This document shows, piece by piece, positions 33,822-42,017 of a stretch of DNA of 64,000 bases. The position numbers and the translations under genes are program-made. The stretch is from positions 62,001-126,000 of the forward strand of contig JALQCR010000004.1 of NCBI GenBank assembly GCA_023336205.1, in the 5' to 3' direction. How positions within the stretch are numbered: the first letter of the stretch is position 1; every line of letters starts with the position of its first letter. Under the pieces are notes generated by a model. The model was not told the origin of the DNA. It saw only the letters and a list, made by a program, of their open reading frames with translations, and did not search any database. The DNA comes from Pseudanabaena sp. Salubria-1 (GTDB taxonomy: Bacteria; Cyanobacteriota; Cyanobacteriia; Pseudanabaenales; Pseudanabaenaceae).

Positions 33822-34739
33822 TTATTTTCCGTCAAAAAGTGATTGAAAAAACTCAACGATGATATCCCACAAATGATGCTCTGGGAAGATATCTATACCT
33901 AATAAACTTTTGACAATATATAGCAAAATTAGAATGGAGATGATTTTTATAATAAATAAACCGACTAGACCTAATGTTTTAGGCTTGTTTTGAGGTCTAC
34001 TTAAGGAATAACCTTGTACCCCTTTTACACCGACATCATTTGCCAACTTCAAGGATAGATTATCATCAATTCCCTTGAGAACAGTCTGAATCTGAAAAGC
34101 TCTGCTCGAATATGATATTGCGGTCGCCAGTTGTTTTTTTTCTGATGATACAGGTTTTAAAGCAAAGCTGCGATGCAGCTTAATCATCTTGATCGGTAGC
34201 TCTTGCAATTGCAATAATGGGAAAAACTTGCCAGTAAAGTTGTCAATTGCAACATAACAGCCCATCATCTGCAATTCTGTTATAAAAGGAAATACAAGTG
34301 ATTGTTTATGAAAGAGAATTTCCTCTTCTATCTCAAAGTAAAGTCTTTTGGGTGCAACTTTGTATTGAGCGAGCCATGTATGGAGTTGGGGAAGAAATTC
34401 CTGATCATCAAAGATGTCATTGGATAGATTTATTGAGAGCGTTACATTGGTCTGATTAGATAGTATCGAAATTGATTTTTCAACAATGATGCGATCCAAC
34501 TGACTGAGTAACTGAGTATTTTGAAGAGCAATGAATAATTCTTGAGGCTGTCGTAAGTTTCCTTGCTCATCGCGCCAACGCACTAGCACTTCATTATGCA
34601 GAATAACCCCAGTAGTTAAATCATAAACTGGCTGGAACCATAGCTCAAACTTCTCAGCTTCCAACTGAATTTTTGGAAATTCTTCTTCTATTTGAAGATC
34701 GATATGGGCAGTGGTAAGAGGATCGAATTCAGTTTCCAT
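33822..34739 (-). CDS. degenerate EAL-domain protein with C-terminal membrane helix
   Basis: 305 residues. An EAL domain spans about 28-245: LWFQPVYDL, NEVLVRW (ExL present), LSINLSND, YFEIEEE, and GVQGYSL at the end. The catalytic DDFGTG loop reads DNFTGK and IKID reads IKLH, so c-di-GMP hydrolysis is probably lost. Residues 258-285 are a membrane helix. More likely a c-di-GMP or protein-binding module than an active phosphodiesterase. The start lies nine bases from the IS200/IS605 element, so an N-terminal part may have been lost. Confidence 0.8.
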   Translation of the reverse strand: METEFDPLTTAHIDLQIEEEFPKIQLEAEKFELWFQPVYDLTTGVILHNEVLVRWRDEQGNLRQPQELFIALQNTQLLSQLDRIIVEKSISILSNQTNVTLSINLSNDIFDDQEFLPQLHTWLAQYKVAPKRLYFEIEEEILFHKQSLVFPFITELQMMGCYVAIDNFTGKFFPLLQLQELPIKMIKLHRSFALKPVSSEKKQLATAISYSSRAFQIQTVLKGIDDNLSLKLANDVGVKGVQGYSLSRPQNKPKTLGLVGLFIIKIISILILLYIVKSLLGIDIFPEHHLWDIIVEFFQSLFDGK

Positions 34740-34748
34740 TTGACACTC

Positions 34749-36035
34749 TCAGCGCTGAAGCGACTGAGATTCCTGAATAGTCCAAAGATTGAACTTCAGA
34801 GGCGTAGTCAAAGCGCGTCTACTGACTCCATCTAGGTCTAAGCCTAGTGTTGCCGATACTTTTCTAGCAATATTTGCAGCACCATTACAGTCTGCATTAA
34901 TCAAAATGTTTTTAGCACTACGATACAAACCACGTTTTACACGTTTACCAGATTCTTTCCACAATTCGGGTTTTTCACCGTAGACAGGGATTGTATCTGA
35001 ATCCAAGAAACTAGCCTTAGACGTGTAACTTTCTTCAGTTTCGATAAACTGAATACCGTAGATTTCACATAATTGCTTAATCCTTTCTTTCAGCCTAGCG
35101 GTGGGAATTTGCACAAACTTTTGATTAGTTTTTGCTCCCATGTTGACAGAATCTTTTTGTCCTTTATTCCAGCCAAAAACAATCGTGCCAATACCATTAT
35201 TTAGGCAGTGGTTAACCACAATACGCGCCGCTTTGTTGACAGCATCACGCATTTGACGATTACGCTTTTCGGTAATATTGGCTAACCGTTTACTCCAATA
35301 TCCGTTAGGTTTACCTTCCATCAACACTGATGTACGTTTGTTGTACCACTGGTTAAGCGATTTTAGGTGTAATCCATCAACAATAAAACTTGCGCCAACA
35401 TTGCTCACACAAGTTAGCCAATTATTTAAACCGTGATCTATACCTAAGCATTTATCAGGATCTAATTCAGCTTTAATACTGGCTTTTGGATAGACAAACT
35501 CAGCATAAAAAGCGCCATTTCTAGGCAAAATTCTAACTTCTTTGAGTAAGTCAAAATCAAGATTAGATGGCATTGGTAGAAAGAACTCTTTGAGTCCAAA
35601 CCACGCTTTGACCTGTAGCCCTAATGGGAAACGAATCGTGTTGCCAACCAATCTCAGCGCTCTTTTTGGGAACGCAACTAATTGATAGCCTTGTTTTCGA
35701 TACTTAGGGAATTTAGGGGTTTGTTCTAATTCTCCCTTGCGAGACTTTTTAAGCAACTCAGAGAACGATTTAACCGACTCACCAACTGACAAACAGGTTT
35801 GCACGGCTGCTTCAGAAGGCAATGCCGAAAAATGCTTATTAGAGCCAAGTTCATTAACTAAGTCAAAACCTGTAACAAACCTTCTGGTTTTGAACCAGAT
35901 TTGTCGAGCATAGTAGACAGCACAGTTGTGCAGTTTGTTAGATTCTGAACAAATATATTCCAAAATTGATTTTAAATCTTTATCAGGAGTAATTAAGCAT
36001 TGCTGTACTCCCATTAACTTTTTAAGTTTCGCCAT
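34749..36035 (-). CDS. tnpB: TnpB RNA-guided nuclease of IS200/IS605
   Basis: 428 residues. RuvC-like residues are in place: Asp200 (LGIDHGLNN), Glu335 (ETEESYTSK), Asp382 (NADCNGAANI). The region between 345 and 375 lacks the usual CxxC zinc ribbon pairs (SDTIPVYGEKPEL), a known variant in some subgroups. TnpB cuts DNA guided by a right-end-derived omegaRNA; here the guide would start just beyond 34740, in the EAL gene. Overlaps the end hairpin. Confidence 0.93.
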   Translation of the reverse strand: MAKLKKLMGVQQCLITPDKDLKSILEYICSESNKLHNCAVYYARQIWFKTRRFVTGFDLVNELGSNKHFSALPSEAAVQTCLSVGESVKSFSELLKKSRKGELEQTPKFPKYRKQGYQLVAFPKRALRLVGNTIRFPLGLQVKAWFGLKEFFLPMPSNLDFDLLKEVRILPRNGAFYAEFVYPKASIKAELDPDKCLGIDHGLNNWLTCVSNVGASFIVDGLHLKSLNQWYNKRTSVLMEGKPNGYWSKRLANITEKRNRQMRDAVNKAARIVVNHCLNNGIGTIVFGWNKGQKDSVNMGAKTNQKFVQIPTARLKERIKQLCEIYGIQFIETEESYTSKASFLDSDTIPVYGEKPELWKESGKRVKRGLYRSAKNILINADCNGAANIARKVSATLGLDLDGVSRRALTTPLKFNLWTIQESQSLQR

Positions 36036-36109
36036 TGCCTCGACTCACAATGTTTTTTCACCTCTTTATTATAATAGTAGATATTACAATGTCCATCAAC
36101 TAAAATATT

Positions 36110-36517
36110 ATGCTAGTTCAGGAAGACTATAAAACTCATAATCATGTTAAATTCTTGGTTAATTACCATTTTGTCTTTATCCCAAAACGTAGGAGACGTG
36201 TTTTAACTGGTAACGTAGCAACTAGGTTAAGACAGATATTTTTGGAGTTGGCAATAGAAAAAGAGTGGGATATTTTGGCTCTTGAAGTCGCGCCCGATCA
36301 TGTACATCTATTTGTAAGCGCTAAGCCTACCGACACTCCTTATTTAATTGTCAAAGCTTTTAAGGGGCGCTCTAGTCGATATTTGCGTCAAGAGTTTCCA
36401 GAGCTTTGCAGAATGCCTTCCCTTTGGACTAGCAGCTATTTTGTTAGCACGGCTGGTAATATTAGTTCAGAAGCGGTGAGAAAATATATAGAAGATCCTC
36501 ACCATGCTTCTAATTAG
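36110..36517 (+). CDS. tnpA: IS200-type Y1 transposase
   Basis: 135 residues. NYHFVFIPKRRRRVL start, HUH motif PDHVHLF, and the helix SEAVRKYIED with the catalytic Tyr. Excises and inserts single-stranded DNA circles. Diverges from tnpB with a 74-base gap. Confidence 0.95.
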   Translation: MLVQEDYKTHNHVKFLVNYHFVFIPKRRRRVLTGNVATRLRQIFLELAIEKEWDILALEVAPDHVHLFVSAKPTDTPYLIVKAFKGRSSRYLRQEFPELCRMPSLWTSSYFVSTAGNISSEAVRKYIEDPHHASN

Positions 36518-36642
36518 CCAGAAAGATTAAGGGCAATAAATTGCCTCGCTCGTTTCCCTCTCAGGTCTGAAGACACTGAGTTTCCCACTTACCGTATTAT
36601 TTTTATGATAGTTAACTATACTTACCCAATATCAGTTAATAA

Positions 36643-36803
36643 TAGATGTTACGTGGAAGGAATTCCTGTAATGGCATAGGTTTAGGGCTGGCACGGGGGC
36701 ACAGCCCCTACGAGAACCTTTAAATGGGGGGGTAGGGGCAATCCCCCCGTGGTTGCCCTGCTTCGCTAGCAGCAAGAAATTCATCATCTGAGTTCCACGT
36801 AAC
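36643..36803. mobile_element. MITE-like repeat E, copy 2, with 12-bp direct repeats
   Basis: Same interior as 30079-30251. Inverted ends here are GATGTTACGTGGAA and TTCCACGTAACATC, unlike those of copy 1. ATCAGTTAATAA flanks it on both sides (36631-36642 and 36804-36815), which looks like a target duplication. Confidence 0.85.
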
Positions 36804-36817
36804 ATCAGTTAATAAAC

Positions 36818-36852
36818 AAAATAAGAGCAGTGCGTTGTACTGCTCTTATTTT
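36818..36852. terminator. terminator of thrC
   Basis: 14-bp arms AAAATAAGAGCAGT and complement, 7-base loop, 17 bases after the thrC stop on the - strand, with T-rich exit. Confidence 0.88.
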
Positions 36853-36869
36853 ATGGGAACTAAATAAAA

Positions 36870-38177
36870 CTAAACTGAAACCGTCTGCCACTCTAGCTTG
36901 TCTAGTGTATGTGAGCGCTCTAGTGCACGCTCGAAGCTGTCAAGTTTAGGCTCAATCAAGAATGGCTCACCGACATATCCTTGGATTGCTTCTTGGGTTT
37001 TCAATCCGTTACCTGTGATGTAGACAACCGTTACTTCTTCAGGATCAATTTTGCCAGCTTCGACTAACTTCTTGAGAACTGCGATCGTTGTACCGCCAGC
37101 AGTTTCAGTGAAGATGCCTTCAGTTTCAGCAAGCAACTTCATTGCTTGGATAATTTCATCGTCATTTACAGATTCGATATTGCCGTTGGTCTTGTGGGCA
37201 ATATCGATCGCATAGATGCCATCCGCAGGATTACCGATCGCTAAACTCTTCGCAATGGTTTTAGGTTTAACAGGGGTAATAAAGTCGCGACCTTCTTTGT
37301 AGGCAGCAGCAATTGGAGAACATCCTTCAGCCTGTGCGCCACTGAATCGAACAGGCTTGTCGTCTATTAAGCCCACCTTCACAAATTCATTGAAACCCTT
37401 GTAAATCTTGGTAAATAGAGAGCCAGAAGCTAAAGGCGCAACAATGTGGTCGGGCAACTTCCAACCGAGTTGTTCAACTACTTCATAAGCGAGGGTCTTG
37501 GAACCTTCAGAATAGTATGGACGGAGGTTAATGTTTACAAATCCCCAACCATGAGTATTAGCGACTTCTGAGCAAAGACGATTTACTTGGTCGTAGTTGC
37601 CATGTACCGAGAAAACTTTGGGATTGTAAATCGTTGTCCCCAGAACTTTGCCAGCTTCGAGATCTGATGGAATGAAAACGCAACATTCTAAGCCTGCATG
37701 GGCGGCGATCGCAGCGGTGGAGTTTGCCAAGTTGCCAGTACTAGCGCAGGCAACGGTGGTGAAACCTAACTCAACGGCGCGGCTGAGAGCAACGGAAACC
37801 ACGCGATCCTTAAAGCTCAAGGTGGGCATGTTTACAGCATCGTTTTTAATGTAGAGATTTTTGATGCCGAGACGCTTGGCAAGGCGATTTGCCTTGATCA
37901 AGGGAGTCATGCCTGTAGATACATCGATATAGTTTTCAGTTTTGACTGGTAGGAAGTCGCGATAACGCCAAATTGAGAGGGGGCCTGCTTGAATTGTTTC
38001 ACGGCTGACTCTTGCAGCGATCACGTCATAGTTATAGGCAACTTCTAGTGGTCCAAAGCACAATTCACAAACGTGCATTGCTTTGGCTTCATATTCTGCA
38101 CCGCACTCTTTGCACTTGAGATTACTGAAGGTTTCAACGCGATCGCTGGTGTAAGGAGAAACAATCGTTGCAGTCAT
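36870..38177 (-). CDS. thrC: threonine synthase
   Basis: 435 residues. N-terminal zinc-ribbon-like CKECGAEYEAKAMHVCELCFGPL typical of cyanobacterial enzymes, PLP lysine in TLSFKDRVV, phosphate loop ASTGNLANSTAAIAAHAG. Converts O-phosphohomoserine to threonine. Monocistronic. Confidence 0.97.
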   Translation of the reverse strand: MTATIVSPYTSDRVETFSNLKCKECGAEYEAKAMHVCELCFGPLEVAYNYDVIAARVSRETIQAGPLSIWRYRDFLPVKTENYIDVSTGMTPLIKANRLAKRLGIKNLYIKNDAVNMPTLSFKDRVVSVALSRAVELGFTTVACASTGNLANSTAAIAAHAGLECCVFIPSDLEAGKVLGTTIYNPKVFSVHGNYDQVNRLCSEVANTHGWGFVNINLRPYYSEGSKTLAYEVVEQLGWKLPDHIVAPLASGSLFTKIYKGFNEFVKVGLIDDKPVRFSGAQAEGCSPIAAAYKEGRDFITPVKPKTIAKSLAIGNPADGIYAIDIAHKTNGNIESVNDDEIIQAMKLLAETEGIFTETAGGTTIAVLKKLVEAGKIDPEEVTVVYITGNGLKTQEAIQGYVGEPFLIEPKLDSFERALERSHTLDKLEWQTVSV

Positions 38178-38344
38178 GTTCTTGGTTGCCTTTCTAGTCG
38201 TTAAAGGTTTTAATTTGATTTCTTTATTGAAACAAACTCTAACACAGTAATTTTATAGTCGTCAAATATACCAGACTAAAATAGTCGGGTTTTAGTCTTT
38301 GCGGCAAAATTATAGCTAAAGGCACTTGCTCTTTGGACAAATCC

Positions 38345-38480
38345 AACCCCAAGAAACGATTGGCAGCACTTAGCACCGCCAATCATTTCTTGGGGTTTAT
38401 GTCCTATTAAATTTGGCGACAGCTATAAAAAGGAGATATTGCACTATGAAGTGCTTTGCACTCAAACCCAAGAAGAAAAG
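38345..38480. repeat. palindrome family B copy plus partial family A end
   Basis: Stem 38345-38397 (AACCCCAAGAAACGATTGGC), then TATGTCCTA and TTTGGCGACAGCTATA (to 38427), identical in layout to 12806-12842. 38448-38480 (GTGCTTTGCACTCAAACCCA) is a family A end. The gap 38178-38497 has no gene. Confidence 0.8.
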
Positions 38481-38497
38481 TGCGATATTTTTCGCAG

Positions 38498-38839
38498 CTA
38501 ATTGCTAGGGCGATTTATGCGGATTAGTTTGTTAGTTAGATCTACAGTGTTGGTAATTGCCTCATGAATTTGGGTAGCTAGTCTTTGTCTATTGAGGTCT
38601 TCTGTGCAAACGATAATACCTGCATGTCTAGGTTGTGAATTATGCAGTCGAATGAAGTCACTTCGATTAATCGTTAATACAGTTCGGTTATCAGCGATCG
38701 CAAAGGCTAATACGTCTTCATCGGGGATTCTTTGGTTGGCTTTTCCTGCTTCTTGGACTGTCAGAATATCATGCCCTAGTGCGCGTAGTAGGTTGACGAC
38801 AACTCTGGGGAATTGCTCATCGGCATAAAGACGTGCCAT
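38498..38839 (-). CDS. DUF5615 PIN-like toxin
   Basis: 113 residues: RLYADEQFPRVVVNLLRALGHDI, DEDVLAFAIADNRTVLTINRSDF, HAGIIVCTED. DE-, Dx-D-L and T.N..DF match the DUF5615 PIN-like nuclease. One base after the DUF433 gene; toxin of that pair. Confidence 0.87.
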   Translation of the reverse strand: MARLYADEQFPRVVVNLLRALGHDILTVQEAGKANQRIPDEDVLAFAIADNRTVLTINRSDFIRLHNSQPRHAGIIVCTEDLNRQRLATQIHEAITNTVDLTNKLIRINRPSN

Positions 38840-38840
38840 G

Positions 38841-39167
38841 TTAAGCTGCCTCTTGCCTATGAATGGCTATTTCTATCTCATCGATGTGAGTTTCGGCGTA
38901 GCGCCATGCGTTTACTAGGTCTGTTGCGGATAGGCTGGGATAGTCTTCGAGGATGTAGGCTTCGCTTGCGCCTTGGCGTTGGAGGCTTACTAGCAGCCAT
39001 ACGGGTATGCGGGTTTGACGAATGCAAGCGTCACCACCCATGACTCTGGGATTTTTTTCGATGCCTTGCCATGTGTTACTGAGGCTTTGGACTAGGATTT
39101 GGATTGCCTGAGATTTTTCTTCGGGGGTTAGGGATAGTAGTTGTGGTTGTAGTTCTTTGAGTGTCAT
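38841..39167 (-). CDS. DUF433 antitoxin with N-terminal extension
   Basis: 108 residues. Residues 1-35 form a helical segment (LSLTPEEKSQAIQILVQSL); the rest is DUF433 (RVMGGDACIRQTRIPVWLLVSLQRQGASEAYIL, then DYPSLSATDLVNAWRY). Partner of the adjacent DUF5615 toxin. Confidence 0.85.
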   Translation of the reverse strand: MTLKELQPQLLSLTPEEKSQAIQILVQSLSNTWQGIEKNPRVMGGDACIRQTRIPVWLLVSLQRQGASEAYILEDYPSLSATDLVNAWRYAETHIDEIEIAIHRQEAA

Positions 39168-39184
39168 GTTATATCTCCTTTTCT

Positions 39185-39270
39185 ATCGGTAAGTCTCGCA
39201 TTTAGTAAAAGCGATCGCCTTTTATCCCATCACCCTTAACTCTTCCTAAATATCTCACCAATGGTGAAAA
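39185..39270 (-). repeat. nuclease-tail repeat F1
   Basis: HIP1-bearing repeat whose - strand reads SPLVRYLGRVKGDGIKGDRFY, then a stop. One of six relics of the C-terminal tail of the nuclease at 44079. Confidence 0.85.
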
Positions 39271-39283
39271 ATCAAACTCTAGA

Positions 39284-39505
39284 TTAGGCAGCATAGCTAT
39301 AAACGGGTGTCTGAATTACACGCTTTGGTTCTTGACCATCCAAAATAATCTGTTGTAAAAATGCCACTGTTGATGGAGCGAAAAATTGCTCTCCTGTTTC
39401 TTCGTTGACACGAGCAGGAACGTTCTCGATCAGGATGAATTTGCCGTTTAGTTCTAATGAGTAGGTTACTCGCTTTTCGACAAGTTGTTCTTGATTATTA
39501 TTCAT
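39284..39505 (-). CDS. orphan antitoxin-like protein, duplicate of 43520
   Basis: 73 residues (KRVTYSLELNGKFILIENVPAR), differing at only four or so positions from the protein at 43520-43741. It resembles the antitoxin partner of DUF4258 toxins but without CxxC pairs. Here no DUF4258 gene precedes it; a truncated RelE lies there instead. Probably a segmental copy carried with repeat F1. Confidence 0.7.
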   Translation of the reverse strand: MNNNQEQLVEKRVTYSLELNGKFILIENVPARVNEETGEQFFAPSTVAFLQQIILDGQEPKRVIQTPVYSYAA

Positions 39506-39526
39506 TATAAATTTGAATATTCTTCC

Positions 39527-39664
39527 TTAGATTGCTTTGATGTTGGGGTGCGATCGCGGATCTTGTTCTAATTGTTGCAAGCATTTAGCAATCTTTTTCG
39601 CTAAAGCTTTATCTGCTTTAGCATAAACTTTCTGAGCATCAGGATGCCGTAAAATTTCATACAT
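39527..39664 (-). pseudogene. 3'-truncated RelE-type toxin
   Basis: 45 codons, MYEILRHPDAQKVYAKADKA, then LAKKIAKCLQQLEQDPRSHPNIKAI and a stop. This is the first half of a RelE toxin; the catalytic beta-sheet half is missing. It overlaps the antitoxin gene at 39657 by 8 bases. Confidence 0.8.
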
Positions 39665-39929
39665 CAGAACGTACTGTTCTCCAATTTACATATTGGCTTT
39701 TAGGTGTTGTTTGATTCTGTTTGATGCGCTCTAATAGTCCTGAGATTGATAATAGCTCTTGAGTTGCTGCTTCGCTTTCAGCATTTGCTAAGAATGCGGC
39801 AAAATCGGCAACTACTTTTAATCTTTCTGGAGATAGCTGTTTAATTGATTCACTCAGTTGATGCTGTATTTCCGTTACTGGTATCGTAGAGGAATTATCG
39901 ACAACAGATATATCATTGGATGTATTCAT
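39657..39929 (-). CDS. antitoxin of the decayed RelE pair
   Basis: 90 residues, with a helical middle (LSESIKQLSPERLKVVADFAAFLANAES) and a tail (LLERIKQNQTTP), as in antitoxins preceding RelE in cyanobacteria. Intact although its toxin is truncated. Confidence 0.7.
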   Translation of the reverse strand: MNTSNDISVVDNSSTIPVTEIQHQLSESIKQLSPERLKVVADFAAFLANAESEAATQELLSISGLLERIKQNQTTPKSQYVNWRTVRSDV

Positions 39930-40008
39930 TGTGATTGCTTGAGTTATTTTAAGTGTTTACAGTTTAGCATTTAAGAAAATAGAAGCAATTATTGCTATCA
40001 ACAATTCA

Positions 40009-40062
40009 GATCGGTAAGTCTCGCAGGTAGTAAAAGCGATCGCACTTTTTCCCACACTCATA
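40009..40062 (-). repeat. nuclease-tail repeat F2 (partial)
   Basis: - strand reads CGKKCDRFYYLRDLPI; only the HIP1-containing end of the repeat is left. Confidence 0.85.
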
Positions 40063-40163
40063 AACCTATCAACAAGTAAAAGGCGATCGCCTATGACGCG
40101 CATCATTAAGTAGTGTCATAATATAAAGCATCGTAACCAATGCGATCGCCAAAGGTAAATTTT

Positions 40164-40514
40164 ATGAACGCCAAACTGATTAATGGACAAACTAAGCTAT
40201 CTATTAACGTCTTAGTCAAAAATGAAAAAGATGGCAGAGTCAGCGCCAGAGTATTAGGGCTACCAGAATATAGTGTTACTAGCAGCGATCGCAAATCAGC
40301 TATTTCTGAATTAGATCGATTAATTACTGCAAACTTATCAGAGAATGAAGTCGTATCTCTAGAACTAGAAATTCCTAAACGAGAACATCCTTGGCAAAAA
40401 TTTGCAGGGATTTATAAGAATAGTCAGCTATTTGACTCTGTATTAACCAATATTGACTCTCATCGCCGTGAACTGGATTCTCAGGCAGCAATTCAAGAGG
40501 AAAAAATCGCTTGA
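40164..40514 (+). CDS. antitoxin of PIN-domain pair
   Basis: About 116 residues from the ATG at 40164 (MNAKLINGQTKLSINVLVKNEKDG). Resembles HicB-like or DUF-type cyanobacterial antitoxins with a C-terminal helical tail (HPWQKFAGIYKNSQLFD). Its TGA overlaps the TTG start of the PIN gene. The only TA module on the + strand in this island. Confidence 0.7.
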   Translation: MNAKLINGQTKLSINVLVKNEKDGRVSARVLGLPEYSVTSSDRKSAISELDRLITANLSENEVVSLELEIPKREHPWQKFAGIYKNSQLFDSVLTNIDSHRRELDSQAAIQEEKIA

Positions 40515-40936
40515 GTCTATTGATACTCGATACCGATCATGCTTCTTTGTTTCTCAAAGGAAATACTCTAGTTTGCGATCGCATATTTCAAACTGAACCA
40601 GATGACCTTGCTATCTCAGTCATAACGGCTGAAGAGATTTGTCAAGGATGGCTTAGTGAAATTAATAAATATAGCCAAGCTAACCAGTCATCAAGATTAC
40701 TTTTAGCCTATTCAGAATTCGAGAAATCTTTGGACTTCTTCCAAACTATACAGAGACTTAGTTTTGATACTAACGCTTATAATCAGTTTGAGATTTTACG
40801 CCACCAATTTAGGCGTTTAGGTACGAGAGATTTAAGGATTGCAGCGATCGCGTTATCTCTCAACGCCACTGTAATAACACGCAATGCAAAAGATTTTGGG
40901 CAAATTCCAAACTTATCAATTGAAGATTGGTCTTAG
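40511..40936 (+). CDS. PIN-domain toxin (VapC-like)
   Basis: 141 residues from TTG at 40511, coupled to the antitoxin. LILDTDHASLFL (Asp), SVITAEEICQGW (Glu), LGTRDLRIAAIAL (Asp) and VITRNAKDF (Asp) are the four PIN acidic positions. Presumed RNase. Confidence 0.9.
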   Translation: MSLLILDTDHASLFLKGNTLVCDRIFQTEPDDLAISVITAEEICQGWLSEINKYSQANQSSRLLLAYSEFEKSLDFFQTIQRLSFDTNAYNQFEILRHQFRRLGTRDLRIAAIALSLNATVITRNAKDFGQIPNLSIEDWS

Positions 40937-40948
40937 GTATAGAGCAAT

Positions 40949-41212
40949 CTACTTTTCGTAATGGAATTTACAGCTCACAATTATTACAGAATCATCATTA
41001 ATCTTATAGACCAAACGATGTCCATCAGAAATTCTCCTCGTCCAACAGCCTTTTAGCTCGTACTTAAGCGGTTCAGGCTTGCCAATGCCGTCAAAAGGAT
41101 TGCGGAATATATCATCAATCAAGCTGACAATTTTGCCATAGATTTTCTTATCCTCTTTTACTCAGTTATTAAAATCTTGAAATGCTTGTGGCTCAAATAC
41201 GATATTTCTCAT
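40949..41212 (-). pseudogene. YoeB-type toxin with in-frame stop
   Basis: Reads MRNIVFEPQAFQDFNN, stop, VKEDKKIYGKIVSL and on through RNPFDGIGKPEPLKYELKG, RRISDGHRLVYK to the terminal KFHYEK. The stop (TGA, 41164-41162) stands where family members have Trp, so one TGG to TGA change explains it. Otherwise a complete 87-codon YoeB. Confidence 0.9.
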
Positions 41213-41441
41213 GCCATTCCTCAGCAGAAATTGTTACCAAGCTTTCACCTTTTTCTATATTAGAAATTGCATCTAATAGCCTTTTACGATTTTTCTCATT
41301 CGATAGTAAGTACTCAGTTTCATCCTGATTATTAACTAATAGAATTACCTCAACCTGCGTACCCTCAATCAACTCTGGCGTATAAAGTTCAATCTTGCCA
41401 TCTTTACCGACAGTTCCAATTTGCTTAAATGCTGTAATCAT
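41193..41441 (-). CDS. antitoxin of the YoeB pair
   Basis: 82 residues (TVGKDGKIELYTPELIEGTQVEVILL, then LLSNEKNRKRLLDAISNIEKGE). The tail matches the toxin-binding part of YefM-like antitoxins. Overlaps the broken toxin by 20 bases. Confidence 0.8.
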   Translation of the reverse strand: MITAFKQIGTVGKDGKIELYTPELIEGTQVEVILLVNNQDETEYLLSNEKNRKRLLDAISNIEKGESLVTISAEEWHEKYRI

Positions 41442-41508
41442 TGGCTGAACCTAATCTATGTTCTCTGTATTATAACTAACTCGACATCGGGGGATGTTCA
41501 AATTTTTA

Positions 41509-41592
41509 TGGTAAGTCTCGTAAGTAGTAAAAGCGATCGCACTTTTCCCCTTTCTCTTCAACTCTTCCCAAATACCCCGCGAACGGTGAAGT
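41509..41592 (-). repeat. nuclease-tail repeat F3
   Basis: - strand encodes SPFAGYLGRVEEKGEKCDRF, then YYLRDLP and a stop. The open frame is kept. Confidence 0.88.
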
Positions 41593-41610
41593 TTGTTTCT
41601 ATTATTTCCG

Positions 41611-41904
41611 TCAAACAAATGATTCAACAGATTCAATTATTTTCAAAGCTTCCTTCTGCTCATCTGCACTAACTAAAACAGCCAATGTTGAAAATAATTG
41701 ACTGATTCTTTGTCGTCTGATACTTTGTCTTTCTGGATTGCTACTATTAATTTCACTCATGGCAACATCCCAAGCACTTGCCGATGAAGATTTTGTAATT
41801 CGCTGTTGATGAAAAAAATGTACAAAATCTAATAACTCAGGAATGTATTCTTCGGGAGTTTGTGCGATCGCATCTAATAGTTCAAGCCTTTGTTTAGTTA
41901 ACAT
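41611..41904 (-). CDS. orphan antitoxin-like protein
   Basis: 97 residues from the ATG at 41904, with GGAGAA upstream. LLDAIAQTPEEYIPELLDFVHFFHQQR resembles DUF2281-type antitoxins. The rest is helical. No toxin gene adjoins it. Confidence 0.6.
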   Translation of the reverse strand: MLTKQRLELLDAIAQTPEEYIPELLDFVHFFHQQRITKSSSASAWDVAMSEINSSNPERQSIRRQRISQLFSTLAVLVSADEQKEALKIIESVESFV

Positions 41905-42017
41905 ATACAAATTCTCCAACCAATATACTGAAATATTGAGTTTACTAGATATTTTAGCAATACTCTCAATGCGATCGCCCTACTCACAAATCTGTAAAAA
42001 ATCAGCTAGGAGCGATC

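Larger units (their letters stand above)
34740..36590. mobile_element. IS200/IS605 family element
   Basis: Divergent tnpA and tnpB with stops near opposite ends. Both ends carry the same subterminal hairpin on the + strand: CTCTCAGCGCTGAAGCG with ACTGAG at 34747-34771 and CTCTCAGGTCTGAAGAC with ACTGAG at about 36560-36584, as expected for Y1-transposase recognition. Exact ends are not resolved. Confidence 0.85.

Noticed and set aside
36518..36600. tRNA-like hairpins after tnpA
   Set aside because: The structure is the IS200/IS605 end hairpin; no cloverleaf with anticodon arm can be drawn.
41451..41636. 61-codon - strand frame
   Set aside because: It reads tail repeat F3 in a different frame from the conserved peptide.
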